DNA of 64,000 bases. It comes from an uncultured Clostridia bacterium. GTDB taxonomy: Bacteria; Bacillota; Clostridia; Christensenellales; UBA1242. This document shows positions 14,631-24,800 of this stretch, piece after piece (position 1 is the first letter of the stretch; every line of letters starts with the position of its first letter). The translations under genes were made by a program, and so were the position numbers. The stretch covers positions 1 through 64,000 of the forward strand of contig CALWDZ010000005.1 of the NCBI GenBank assembly GCA_944376845.1, written 5' to 3'. The notes below the pieces were generated by a model. That model did not search any database. It saw nothing but the letters and a program-made list of their open reading frames with translations, and was not told the DNA's origin.

Positions 14631-17468
14631 CTATGCCGACTGTTTTTTTGTCCAGGAGCTGTAACAATAATTACTTCTTAAATAGGTTGCAAGTTCTTGA
14701 GCAGTATGCTTACTTATTGCAATCTCGGTATTATTAACCATCCATATACTATCGGTATTTTCAAACTTTACTGTTTCTAAGGCAGAGCAACCAGAGAAGG
14801 CAGAATAGCCTATACTTGTCACACTGCTTGGAATCTCTATACTGGTTAAGATGGAGCAACCAGAGAAGACAGAATCTCCTATACTCTTTAGTTGAGAGTT
14901 GTCTCCAAACGTTACTGTTCCTAAGGCAGAGCAACCAGAGAAGGCATATTGATTTATTTCAGTAGTTCTACTGTCTAATGTCAAGGTTGTTAGACTATCT
15001 CGTGCTACACTTGGTGCTAATGCTATAAAATCTTCTCCATCTTTATAGTATTGAACATTACCTATTGGTTGTATCCTTGTTGCTAGTTTCTCTCCAGTTA
15101 AATCACTTGGGTTATATACCACTTTGGCATATTGTCCTAAATAACCATTTGTATTTGGACTTGAATTTCCTATTGTAACTGGTGGTATTTGTGTTGAATA
15201 GTTGTATACTTCCGCTAAGGCATAACAATAAGTGAAGGCAGCTTCTCCTATACTTATCACACCGCTTGGTATCTTTATACTGGTTAAGTTGGAACAATAA
15301 GAGAAGGCATGTCTTCCTATACTTTCTAGTTTAGAGTTCTCACAAAATGTTACTGTTTCTAATGCAGAGCATCCCTGGAAGACATAATCTCCTATACTTG
15401 TAACATTGCTTGGGATCTCTATACTGATTAAGTTGGAGCAACCCTCAAAGATCCTATCTCCTATACTCTTTAGTTGTGAGTCATCTTCAAATGTTACTGT
15501 TTCTAATACAGAGCAATCTTCGAAGGCATCTTCTCCTATACTTGTAACACTGTTTGGTATCTCTATACTCGTGAGTGAGGAGCAACTATAGAAGGTACGT
15601 TCTTCTATACTTTCTAGTTGTGAATTTGCTCCAAAGGTTACTGTTTTTAAGGCAGAGCAATTAAAGAAGGCACCAGATCCTATACTTGTCACACTGCTTG
15701 GGATCTTTATACTGGTTAAGTTGGAACAATTATAGAAGGCAGAATCTCCTATGCTCTCTAGTTGCGAGTTTGCTCCAAATGTTATTGAACTTATGGTAGT
15801 ATCACTAAATGCTTCTAAGCCAATACCTTTTACACCATTGGGTATTACTATATCGCCACTAAGTTCAGTTTGGTAAAAAGCCCTATCTCCTATAACTTGT
15901 ACATCTTGCAAAATTGTATTAACATATTCTGCCGTCAGTTGTGCACCCTGTGGAGTTTCAAGATAATACTTTGTGCTTCCATCTCTTGATGTAATTATCC
16001 CGTTATATCCTTCTTGATTACGCAATCCCTCTAACCACTGTGTTCCTTCAAATGCATGGTATTGTATATATATCAATGTATTTGGTAAACTTATGCTTTC
16101 GACTGTACTTGGGAACATTGGCATTATTTCATCTAGCGAATCAGTAGAAGAACGACCATCTGTTATACTTGTAATAGTATAACCTGTGCCACTAGTGATA
16201 TCATAATCATATACTATATCTTCAAATGAGACTGTAATTTTTTGAGTTCCGGCTCCAAAAAGTTGAACTGCTAAATTGAAATAGTCGACTAAATCCCCAG
16301 AGTTATTTTCTATGAATTGCATTACAGCATTTTTATCTATGTAAAACTCTTCATTATTTAAACGTATTGTATAAGACATACTCATTGAATCAAGTATTGT
16401 TGGATCATCTGATGATGCAACCATAACATAACCTGCTGCTGGTCCAAGCATCGTTTCCCCCATATCACTTGCCGACATTGTTAAGGTATAACTATCTTTA
16501 CATTCTATTTTTATATCAGTACAACTCGCATTAGTATCATCTTGCATCCATGAATAAATCATTTGGTTTTCAGCAACATTTTGTTCATTTCCGCTGGTAT
16601 AAGATATATCTCCAACTAAATAAGCATCTACCATTCCTGTTGAAGTACCAGTTAATGATGTCATTAACGCACTTATATCTGCATATGTCCCAAAGGTCTT
16701 GGTTGTTTGTTTAGCAGCACCTACCGTTTCTGGAATTTCTACCATAGTGTCTGTACCGGTGTAAGATGTTAATGTCGCAGTCTTATTATCTTCATTAAAA
16801 GTAAAAGTCATATCTGTTATTGGCTCTGCTGGTAATCCTTCAGGAGAGATTGTTATTGTGTAGGTAAAGTCAGCACTTGTTATGCCTGTTGTTACATCGT
16901 CTAGGGCTAAACCTAATACTATTCTCTCTGTGCCATTTGCTGTTATTTCTACATTGCCTGAGTCACGCAAAATCGTGTTCTCTAGTGATGTTGGTGCTGT
17001 TATTTGTGCGTTTATTATCTCACTGCCTAGGTTATGTATATCTATTACTATATAAAATGCATAACCTTGTGTTTCATTCCCTGTTGGTGAGCCGTATGTT
17101 AGGTCTATGTTTTTTGACTCATCTCCATCCTCTGGATATGTATAATCTTGTCCTGAACTTGTTACATTTCCATTATCATAGGTAGAAAAACTATCGCCAG
17201 CATCAATATCATCATATTTTGATGTATCTATTGTTTGTGCTGTCTTTAATTCTGTAACATTTCCACTATGGCTAGATTGTACTGGCGTTTCGGATAATGC
17301 TCTATAAACTTTTCGTGTAACACTTACAAATACATCTTTTATTTCATAACTTACACTACCACTTATGGAGTAACTTACGCTTAGTGCACTGTACACGCCA
17401 AAGCATAGTACTGCTATACTAAAACATAACGATACTAAACTAAAGAATAACTTAGACTTTCTGTTCAT
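14631..17468 (-). CDS. BspA-type leucine-rich-repeat surface protein
   Basis: 945 aa from the ATG at 17468, chosen for AAAAGGAG upstream; an in-frame ATG at 17501 has none. Residues of about 5-32 are a signal/anchor helix ending LCFGVYSALSVSYS. About 470 residues of beta-rich Thr/Ser-rich sequence follow. Then BspA-like LRR_5 units of the type LTSIKIPSSVTSIGSGAF NCSALKTVTF appear from about residue 500 to the end, in double units of 48 residues with one non-repeat insertion of about 90 residues. The C-terminal tail (WMVNNTEIA...ATYLRSNYC) is typical of BspA families. No LPXTG or C-terminal anchor. Such proteins are adhesins or host-binding surface proteins. The promoter lies between 24-bp inverted repeats, suggesting phase variation. 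Confidence 0.85.
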   Translation of the reverse strand: MNRKSKLFFSLVSLCFSIAVLCFGVYSALSVSYSISGSVSYEIKDVFVSVTRKVYRALSETPVQSSHSGNVTELKTAQTIDTSKYDDIDAGDSFSTYDNGNVTSSGQDYTYPEDGDESKNIDLTYGSPTGNETQGYAFYIVIDIHNLGSEIINAQITAPTSLENTILRDSGNVEITANGTERIVLGLALDDVTTGITSADFTYTITISPEGLPAEPITDMTFTFNEDNKTATLTSYTGTDTMVEIPETVGAAKQTTKTFGTYADISALMTSLTGTSTGMVDAYLVGDISYTSGNEQNVAENQMIYSWMQDDTNASCTDIKIECKDSYTLTMSASDMGETMLGPAAGYVMVASSDDPTILDSMSMSYTIRLNNEEFYIDKNAVMQFIENNSGDLVDYFNLAVQLFGAGTQKITVSFEDIVYDYDITSGTGYTITSITDGRSSTDSLDEIMPMFPSTVESISLPNTLIYIQYHAFEGTQWLEGLRNQEGYNGIITSRDGSTKYYLETPQGAQLTAEYVNTILQDVQVIGDRAFYQTELSGDIVIPNGVKGIGLEAFSDTTISSITFGANSQLESIGDSAFYNCSNLTSIKIPSSVTSIGSGAFFNCSALKTVTFGANSQLESIEERTFYSCSSLTSIEIPNSVTSIGEDAFEDCSVLETVTFEDDSQLKSIGDRIFEGCSNLISIEIPSNVTSIGDYVFQGCSALETVTFCENSKLESIGRHAFSYCSNLTSIKIPSGVISIGEAAFTYCYALAEVYNYSTQIPPVTIGNSSPNTNGYLGQYAKVVYNPSDLTGEKLATRIQPIGNVQYYKDGEDFIALAPSVARDSLTTLTLDSRTTEINQYAFSGCSALGTVTFGDNSQLKSIGDSVFSGCSILTSIEIPSSVTSIGYSAFSGCSALETVKFENTDSIWMVNNTEIAISKHTAQELATYLRSNYCYSSWTKKQSA
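14745..15800 (-). repeat. 144-bp tandem repeats encoding LRR units
   Basis: The LRR part of the surface-protein gene is built of near-identical 144-bp (48-residue) modules, interrupted once. Such tandem identity allows copy-number change by recombination. Confidence 0.75.
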
Positions 17469-17498
17469 ACTTTTTCTCCTTTTCCCATTTCCCCGGAC

Positions 17499-17647
17499 CA
17501 TCTAATTTATTATTAGGTGTACTTCTTCTAAAAAAAATTATTAAAATTTATTTTGAAAACGAGTCAAAAGGTGATATTCTTTTAATAGTTAGACAAAATA
17601 TATACAAAAAATGTACAAAAATGGTACACCTAATAATAAATTAGATG
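17499..17647. promoter_or_regulatory. inverted-repeat-flanked promoter segment (candidate invertible switch)
   Basis: A perfect 24-bp inverted repeat (17499-17522 and 17624-17647) flanks 101 bp. The enclosed segment has a minus-strand promoter facing the LRR gene: -35 TTGACT (17567-17562), 16-bp spacer, -10 TTTAAT (17545-17540). The layout matches invertible promoters of surface genes. No invertase gene is in the window. The right arm is itself an imperfect palindrome and acts as a terminator-like hairpin with its flanks. Confidence 0.5.
17540..17567 (-). promoter_or_regulatory. promoter of the LRR surface-protein gene
   Basis: TTGACT, 16-bp spacer, TTTAAT, reading toward the gene at 17468; the start of transcription would be near 17533. 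Confidence 0.55.
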
Positions 17648-17658
17648 TACCATTTTTT
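17620..17658. terminator. terminator-like hairpin at the outer inverted-repeat arm
   Basis: ATGGTACA / TGTACCAT pair (17621-17628 and 17645-17652), enclosing CTAAT/ATTAG, followed by TTTTTT on the plus strand and a T-rich run on the minus strand. It would insulate the LRR promoter from upstream transcription. Confidence 0.6.
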
Positions 17659-17659
17659 A

Positions 17660-18182
17660 TGTCACTCTCTCTTGTCCTGTCGAATGAAGTGAGACATCTG
17701 TGAGATTTCTCGCTTCGCTCGAAATGACAATAAATGACATCTTCTTTGTCATGCTGACCGCTCCTTACCTGACGGAGAGGAAGCATCTCCTCATCTTAAG
17801 AGATTCTTCGCCTTCGGCTCAGAATGACATTGGGCAAAAACTGCGCTTTCGGCACAATTTTGCAAAACATTGCAAAATGTAGTGCTTGTTGCTTGTTTTG
17901 TGCCCTTTCTCACGGCCAGACGAAAACCGCACTGCGTTGGCGGTTTTGCCGTGACTTTATGGAAGAAATCCGCTGGATTTCTTGAGTTAAAGAGATTCTT
18001 CGCTGACGCTCAGAATGACTAGAGAGTGGTGTCATCCTGAGAATTACCTCCTTGACGGCTGACGAAGGATCTCTTGTGCTTGAGATTCTTCGTGAGCAAA
18101 GCTCTGAAGGTCGAGACTCAGAATGACAGAAGGATTCAGCATGACAAAAAATACGCTCAGAATGACAGAAAAGGTTCAGAAT
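17660..18182. repeat. gene-free repeat region of GTCATTCTGAG-type units
   Basis: About 520 bp without a credible gene. It holds several degenerate units in both orientations: GAGATTTCTCGCTTCGCTCG, GAGATTCTTCGCCTTCGGCT, GAGATTCTTCGCTGACGCTC, and others ending CAGAATGACA. Open frames across it are only translations of the repeats. Confidence 0.8.
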
Positions 18183-18221
18183 GACTGATATTCTTATTAA
18201 AAAGCAAAATAACAAAGGTGT

Positions 18222-18264
18222 AAAAAAAAACACCTGCCTGATAAATTCTTCACAGGAAGGTGTT
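18222..18264 (-). terminator. terminator of the gene at 18279
   Basis: Stem of about 12 bp (18229-18240 with 18253-18264, one mismatch) followed on the minus strand by nine Ts. Confidence 0.8.
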
Positions 18265-18278
18265 ATTTGTTTTTTTCA

Positions 18279-18698
18279 TTATAATGATAAATCTAAATCT
18301 TTATTTTTATTTTCAAATTCAAATTTTTTATCATATTGTGCAAGTGGGAAAGTACCATCATTTACATAGATAACTGCATCTTTCTTGTTTGCTGATAAAG
18401 ATATTCTTGTGCCATCACGCAAAATTTCATCTATGCTTTTACCCAAAACATCTATTGTTATTTGGTTAAGTGTAACCGCCCATTCTTTTTCCAGTACATC
18501 AATATCTTCATAAACTGCATCTGAACTATATACAAAATAACCTCTACTTAAAATTTCGCTTGCAATAAAATCTACCAAAACATCTTCAAGTTCACCTATT
18601 TTGTAACCAAGTTGTAAATTTCTCTTATCAAGTTTTGAAATGTCTATAATTTGGCTTATAAATTGTGATATTACCCTTTCTATATATGCTGCGTCCAT
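18279..18698 (-). CDS. hypothetical protein, 139 aa
   Basis: Not recognised. Soluble, acidic, with a predicted helical first half (ERVISQFISQIIDISKLDKRN) and a beta-rich end. No signal peptide, no known motif. AAGGAG stands before the ATG and a strong terminator follows the stop, so it is a genuine single-gene unit. Divergent from glmS. Confidence 0.65.
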   Translation of the reverse strand: MDAAYIERVISQFISQIIDISKLDKRNLQLGYKIGELEDVLVDFIASEILSRGYFVYSSDAVYEDIDVLEKEWAVTLNQITIDVLGKSIDEILRDGTRISLSANKKDAVIYVNDGTFPLAQYDKKFEFENKNKDLDLSL

Positions 18699-18803
18699 AA
18701 TTTCTCCTTATGATTTAATATATCACATATATACGCTTTTTTCAAGAGGAAAGTGACCGTAAAACTCTTTTTTTCATACAATACTAAAGTTTAAGGAGTT
18801 TAT

Positions 18804-20582
18804 ATGTGTGGAATTATTGGTTACCTATCAACAGAGCCTGGCGTTTCAAAAAAAATTATACATAACCTAAAAAAACTAGAATACAGAGGCTATGACTCAA
18901 GCGGAATATGCCTACTTAAAAACACTAAATTCTTCCTAAAAAAGAGTGTTGGAGAAATACAAAATTTAGAACAAAAACTAAAATTTGACGACAATTGCAC
19001 CCTTGGTATTGCACATACAAGGTGGGCAACACATGGTAAAGTGAGTTTAAAAAATACTCATCCACATCTAAGCCAGGACAAATCTTGGGCGGTTGTACAC
19101 AATGGTATAATAGAAAATTATTTGGAACTTAAGTCATACTTAGAATCTCACGGAATTACACTTTCAAGCGAAACCGACACAGAAATCATACCTAACCTTA
19201 TGGCGACTTATGATAATGCAGACAATATTGAAAAATTAAAACAAGTGACTTGTATGCTAAGGGGAAGTTATGCAATTTGTTTGCTTCACAAAGGCGAACA
19301 GGCAATTTATGTTGCTCGAAGACACAGTCCACTTTACATTGCTCAAAACAAAACCAGTTGTATGGTGAGCAGTGACCCTGTTACATTTGGTGAAGATTTT
19401 GATAGTTACTATGCCCTGCCCGATGACTGTTTGGCAAAAGTAGATTTAAAAGATATTTTAGTTTATGACTCTAATTTAAATAAAATAAATATACGACCTT
19501 GCGAAATTGGCAGTTTTGAAAAGTCTGCAGAACTTGGAAAATATAATTACTATGCAGAAAAAGAAATAAGCGAAATACCAAAAGTTGTTGAAGAAATATT
19601 GCTAAATTATAATACTGTTGACCATTTTAAAAAGATAAACAAAGAATTTATGAAAAACATAAAAAAGATAAAACTAATCGGATGTGGCACTGCTTATCAT
19701 GCTTGTCTTATGGGAGCAAAATACATACAAAAAGACGCACAGATTGAAGCACAAGCGGAAATTGCAAGCGAGTTTAGATATTCAAATCCACTAATTGACC
19801 AAGAAACGCTATGCATATTTTTAAGTCAAAGTGGAGAAACTGCCGATACACTTTTATCTTTGGAATTAGCAAAAAATATGGGTGCAAAAACTATTGCAAT
19901 TGTCAATGTTCCTTATTCATCCATTGCTAGACAGGCAGATATTGTTCTTCCGTTGTGTGCAGGTATGGAAGTCGCCGTAATGTCAACAAAGGCATATAAT
20001 GCCATGCTTACAGTGCTGAAACTTCTTTCACAACATTTTCGTTGGCTTGACGGAAAACCCAAAAATGTAGATTTTTCTAAACTAAAAAAAGTCAATTATT
20101 TTAAAAGCATTGATCAAATCGACGAAATTAGTGATTTGGTGCTAAAACACGAAAAAATTTTCTTTATCGGTCGCGCCGAAGATTATGTCACCGCACTTGA
20201 AGCGGGACTTAAACTTAAAGAAATAACATACATAAATTGTGTAAGCATACCATCGGGAGAATTAAAACACGGTACGCTGAGCCTTGTCGACCAAAAAAGT
20301 TTGGTGTTTGTTATTGCCACAGACCCTGACCTTGTTGCCAAAAATCTTTCAAGTGCAAGCGAAATTAAAGCACGTGGTGGAAAAATAGTACTTGTCACAA
20401 ACCTTGATGTAAAATCGTGTGAAGATATTGACTACTTATATAAATTTGACGAAACAGAACAAGCACTTTCAAGCCTTTTAAGCGTTATACCTTTTCAAGT
20501 ACTTTCTTATAAAACCTGTGTAAAACTTGGTTTTAGTCCCGACAAGCCTAGAAATCTTGCAAAAAGTGTCACGGTGGAGTAA
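18804..20582 (+). CDS. glmS: glutamine-fructose-6-phosphate aminotransferase
   Basis: 592 aa. Starts MCGIIGY, so after Met removal Cys is the N-terminal nucleophile of the glutaminase domain (residues 1 to about 210, with TRWATHGKVSLKNTHPH). Two SIS isomerase domains follow (IGCGTAYHACLMGAK, FLSQSGETADT, PSGELKHGTLSL). It ends KPRNLAKSVTVE, the usual C-terminus. It makes glucosamine-6-phosphate for peptidoglycan. AAGGAG precedes the start. The 105-bp upstream gap is too short to hold a glmS ribozyme and none is seen. Confidence 0.97.
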   Translation: MCGIIGYLSTEPGVSKKIIHNLKKLEYRGYDSSGICLLKNTKFFLKKSVGEIQNLEQKLKFDDNCTLGIAHTRWATHGKVSLKNTHPHLSQDKSWAVVHNGIIENYLELKSYLESHGITLSSETDTEIIPNLMATYDNADNIEKLKQVTCMLRGSYAICLLHKGEQAIYVARRHSPLYIAQNKTSCMVSSDPVTFGEDFDSYYALPDDCLAKVDLKDILVYDSNLNKINIRPCEIGSFEKSAELGKYNYYAEKEISEIPKVVEEILLNYNTVDHFKKINKEFMKNIKKIKLIGCGTAYHACLMGAKYIQKDAQIEAQAEIASEFRYSNPLIDQETLCIFLSQSGETADTLLSLELAKNMGAKTIAIVNVPYSSIARQADIVLPLCAGMEVAVMSTKAYNAMLTVLKLLSQHFRWLDGKPKNVDFSKLKKVNYFKSIDQIDEISDLVLKHEKIFFIGRAEDYVTALEAGLKLKEITYINCVSIPSGELKHGTLSLVDQKSLVFVIATDPDLVAKNLSSASEIKARGGKIVLVTNLDVKSCEDIDYLYKFDETEQALSSLLSVIPFQVLSYKTCVKLGFSPDKPRNLAKSVTVE

Positions 20583-20596
20583 AATAACTTTTCCTT

Positions 20597-20740
20597 CTGT
20601 CATTCTGAGCCAAAGGCGAAGAATCTCAAGACCCTTCGCTTCGCTCAGGGCGACAAGGGTACTTTGACGGAGACGAAAAATCTCTAAAACAAATGAGACT
20701 CTTCATTAGCCATCAAGGAAGCCACACTCAGAGTGACTAC
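20597..20740. repeat. GTCATTCTGAG-type repeat units after glmS
   Basis: One clear unit (GTCATTCTGAGCCAAAGGCG then GAAGAATCTC) and degenerate inverted units. No gene in this gap. Confidence 0.75.
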
Positions 20741-20747
20741 ACTATAC

Positions 20748-20780
20748 AAAAAATCCACGCCTTTTTAGGTGTGGATTTTT
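20748..20780. terminator. terminator shared by glmS and tRNA-Ala
   Basis: AAAAATCCACGCCT pairs with AGGTGTGGATTTTT across a short T loop (one G-U pair). T-runs on both strands. Confidence 0.75.
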
Positions 20781-20784
20781 GTTT

Positions 20785-20861
20785 TGGTGGAGATTATCGG
20801 AATCGAACCGATGACCTCCTGCTTGCAAGGCAGGCGCTCTAGCCAGCTGAGCTAAACCCCC
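20785..20861 (-). tRNA. tRNA-Ala (anticodon TGC)
   Basis: 77 nt including encoded CCA. Acceptor GGGGGTT pairs with AATCTCC and includes the G3-T70 wobble that identifies alanine tRNA. Anticodon stem CCTGC / GCAGG encloses loop CTTGCAA. T-loop GTTCGATTC is present. Confidence 0.97.
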
Positions 20862-20926
20862 AAACGCCTTGTAATATTATCATTATTTACTTATACTTGT
20901 CAATATTTTTTTTATATTTTTTAAAT

Positions 20927-21802
20927 TTAATTTATCGCCATAGTCAACACACTACCACAATCATACTTTATAAATATTAAATCATCTGTAAGTCCGTCTT
21001 TAATCTGTTTTGCGCAAACATCGGCAAACTGTTTTGCAAATTTGCATTCATTTACTGTAGGAGTGCCTCCACGTTGGAAATATCCTATAACGCAAAATTT
21101 TACTTCTCTATTTAACTTTTGAGAAATATCATTTGCTAAATCTTCTATATTGACCAAATTTTCTTGCAAAATAACAATAGGTGCATTTTTTTGTGTGTTT
21201 TGTAAATATTTAACACAATCATTTATGTTACTTTTGTCCGTGTAAATGTAATCGGCGTCAACTTTTTCCCCCACTTTTTGTGCTATTGCGTCATAGTCGC
21301 GACCCATTACTTCATAAATGCAAAGCCTATCAAAAGAAAGCATTGTATCTTGTACATTTTTTATGTATTTTACGCACGCATCACAAGCCGTATCGAAACC
21401 AATAGCATATTTGCTAGGGCTTACATCATTGTCTATGGAGCAAGGTACAAAAATTATCTTGACTCCCTTGCTCGCAATACTTTTTGCACCTTTAAGCGAA
21501 CCATTGCCACCCATAACAACAAGTACATCAATATTATGTTTTTTTAGTGTTTCAAGTGCCTTAATTTGCCCTTGTTTTGTAGTAAATTCTGGACATCTTG
21601 ATGTTTTTATACACACTCCGCCGTCTAAACATTTAGATTTTAAATAAGGCAAATCAAAGTCACAGACCAAATCTTCAATAAGTCCTTTGTAGCCAAATTT
21701 AAACAGTGTAAAATTATGTTTTTTTAAACTTTTTACAAGCGTGTACAAAAACATATTCATTCCAGCACCATCGCCACCACTAGCAAGTACTCCAATGTTC
21801 AT
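20927..21802 (-). CDS. pfkA: 6-phosphofructokinase-like protein, divergent
   Basis: 291 aa, shorter than the usual 320. PFK landmarks: SGGDGAGMN (residues 8-15; normally GGDxPGMN), PCSIDNDV with the catalytic-base Asp124, EVMGRDYDAIA, and GYFQRGGTPT. The Mg/nucleotide loop is GGNGS (98-102) instead of GGDGS, so the Asp equivalent to E. coli D103 is Asn. The Gly after it is of the ATP type rather than the PPi type. The C-terminus is trimmed. pfkA beside dnaE is a conserved Firmicutes arrangement, which supports orthology. It could be a slow or altered-specificity sugar-phosphate kinase. Confidence 0.8.
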   Translation of the reverse strand: MNIGVLASGGDGAGMNMFLYTLVKSLKKHNFTLFKFGYKGLIEDLVCDFDLPYLKSKCLDGGVCIKTSRCPEFTTKQGQIKALETLKKHNIDVLVVMGGNGSLKGAKSIASKGVKIIFVPCSIDNDVSPSKYAIGFDTACDACVKYIKNVQDTMLSFDRLCIYEVMGRDYDAIAQKVGEKVDADYIYTDKSNINDCVKYLQNTQKNAPIVILQENLVNIEDLANDISQKLNREVKFCVIGYFQRGGTPTVNECKFAKQFADVCAKQIKDGLTDDLIFIKYDCGSVLTMAIN

Positions 21803-21811
21803 ATAAAACTC

Positions 21812-24800
21812 CTATTTTATTATAACGTTTTCTTCTCCAAGCACACCAACAAGTTCATTATACAAATAGTTACTTGCGTTTACTTTTTTATTTTGTTTGT
21901 ATGCCTTGTTATCCGCCGTCGACCTAACCATAACAGTACTTTCACCTGGATATAATGACAAAATTAAGTTTATCTTATCATAAATTTTACTATCACTTAA
22001 ATTGTATTTTAAATATACAGTTGCAACGTCGGTTACTGTATTTTCTTCTTGTTTTAACTCGGAAATTTTTTCTGCCATTATAACGGCATCTTTACCTGGT
22101 CTTTCACTAAATCTGCCGTATATTTCTATTATATCATCTTCTTTTAATAAATCTTTATATTGGTCGTAATATTTTGGTACCACCATGACAACAAAAGTTC
22201 CATATATATCTTCAACATGTACAACTGCCATAGGCTTGTTACCTACTTTTGTAATTATACGCTTGACTTCAGTGATTATTCCGCCACACTTAACTTTTGT
22301 TCCGTCTTCAATGGCACTTTTTGTGTATACTTGACCTGTTTCTTCACTATCGTCATCTTCGTCATAACCGCTTTGGTCGTCATTTTCAGTTATCATTGAC
22401 GCATTAAAATTATAATCTTTCCATCTATCCGCAAATTTTTCAAGTGGATGTCCAGACATATACACGCCAAGTATTGATTTTTCAAATTTTAGTTTTGCTT
22501 CAGGCGTAAACTCTTTAATTTTTGGTACTGGCACTTCATCTACTTTGCCAAGACTTGGCTCAAAGTTTTCAAAAAGAGAGAACTGCCCCGTCTTTTGTCT
22601 TTCAATATCTTTTTCAACTTTTTCTATTATAGTATCATACATGGCATTGAGTTGCGACCTATAAAGCCCAAAACAGTCAAGTGCACCGCTAAATATCAAA
22701 CTCTCCATACTTTTTTTATTTATTAGTGATGGCTGAATGTGCATAATTCTTGAAATGAAGTCATAAAGGTCTTTAAAATCTCCATTTTCTTTTTCTTTAA
22801 GTATTGTGCTTATTGCACTTACTCCAACTCCTTTAAGACCACTAAGTCCATATCTTATATTCCCATTTTCCACAGAGAAATATGTTTGACTTTTGTTGAT
22901 GTTTGGTGGAAGAACTTCAATATTTTCACTTCTTGCATAAGTGACATATGTCTTAATTTCATCTGCCTTTGTTATACGGTTGTTTATGATGGCTGTCAAA
23001 AATTCAACTTCATAATAGCATTTTAGGTATGCCGTTTGATAGGTTATCATTGCATATGCTGTTGCGTGAGATTTATTAAAGGCGTACTGAGCAAAACTTT
23101 CCATATCATGGAAAACTTTTTCCGCAGTTTCTCTTGGAACACCCAATTTAACCGCACCAGGAATGGAGTGTAAGCCTTTAGGGTCTTCCCAGCCATTTAT
23201 GAACTTGTCTTTTTCATACGCCATTTTGTCCACTTTCTTTTTACCCATGATACGACGTACGTTGTCGGCTTGACCTAGGCTGTAACCACCCATAATTTGA
23301 AATATCTGCATAACTTGCTCTTGGTATACAATGACGCCATAAGTAACTTTTAATACATCCTTTATACACTCGTGCGGATACTTAACCTCTTCTGGATGAA
23401 ACTTGTTTCGCACATATGTTGGAATTGAGTCCATAGGTCCTGGTCTATAAAGTGACACTCCCGCGATAATATCTTCAAGTCCGTCAGGCTGAAGTTCGCG
23501 CATAAAGTTTTGGAAGCCCGCACTTTCAAGTTGGAATATACCTATTGTATTTCCAGTGCTTATCAGTTCATAGACTTTTTTATCTTCATAGCCTATTTTA
23601 TGGAAATCTATATCCACTCCGTGAAGTTCTTTAATATACTTTTTTGCAAGGTCAATATCCACTAAGTTCACAAGCCCCAAAAAGTCCATTTTAAGAAGCC
23701 CAAGTGACTCAAGTTCTATCATGTCATATTGAGTTGTGACATCTTCACCCTTTCTTGCTTCTGGAACAAACTCGTCAACCGGCTCTGGAGCAATAAGTAC
23801 ACCACAGGCGTGCATAGATGTGTTGCGTGGAAAACCTTCAAGTTTTATTGCGATATCCACAACACGTCTTAAGTCTGTGTCGCTATCATAGATATCTTTG
23901 AGTTCTTGCATAATGTATTTATCATTTTCTTTTTTGCCCGTTTTACCAAAGTAGTAAGCAAGCACAGGTGGTTTTTTTATTCCCTCTGGCAACCTGTTTG
24001 GAATAAGTTTAGTTATTCTATCGGTATCACTATATGGAATTCTAAGCACACGACCGACATCTTTTATTGCGTTTTTTGCCTGCATTTTTCCAAATGTTAT
24101 GATGTTTGACACATTTTCAGGATGGTATTTTCTTTTAACATACTCAATGACTTCACCGCGTCTTTCACTGTCAAAGTCAACATCAAAGTCCGGCATAGAA
24201 ACCCTTTCTTTGTTTATAAACCTTTCAAAGAACAAAGAGTACTTAATTGGCTCAACATCGGTTATTCCCATAAGATATGCCACAACACTACCTGCACCAC
24301 TGCCACGTCCAGGGCCAACAGATATTCCGTTGTTTTTTGCCCAGTTGATATAGTCCCAAACAACCAAAAAGTATTCAACAAAGCCTTGCTCGTGAATTGT
24401 ATTTAGTTCATATTCAATTCTATCAAGTACTTCTTTTGAAGCATTTGGGTATTTAATGTCAAGATTTCTATAAGTCAAAAATTTCATATATTCGAAAGTA
24501 CTCATGCCATTTTCTGGAACATACTTAGGAATATAGTTTTCGTTTGCTGGCAAACAATATCTTTCATCTAAACCCATTTCGGTATGCACTTTTCGGCGAA
24601 TGACTACATCGCATTTATCTGCTATTTCAAGCGTATTTAAAAGTGCTTCTTCGTGACCCTCAAACAATGCTTTCATTTCATCGTATGTCTTGTAATAAAA
24701 CTCTTGTGTGGAAAATTTGAATCTATCTGGGTCATCAAGAGTTTTACCCATTTGCACGCACATAAGTACGTCTTGCATTTCTGCATCTTCTTTTTCAATA

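Noticed and set aside
14745-15800. CRISPR-like regular repeats
   Set aside because: The repeats are 144 bp coding units in frame, encoding LRRs; there are no short repeats with unique spacers.
17910-18233. 107-codon minus-strand open frame with repeated HSE/FCH patterns
   Set aside because: Product of the GTCATTCTGAG-type repeats; no ribosome site.
18699-18803. glmS ribozyme upstream of glmS
   Set aside because: The gap is 105 bp, AT-rich, and has no double-pseudoknot elements.
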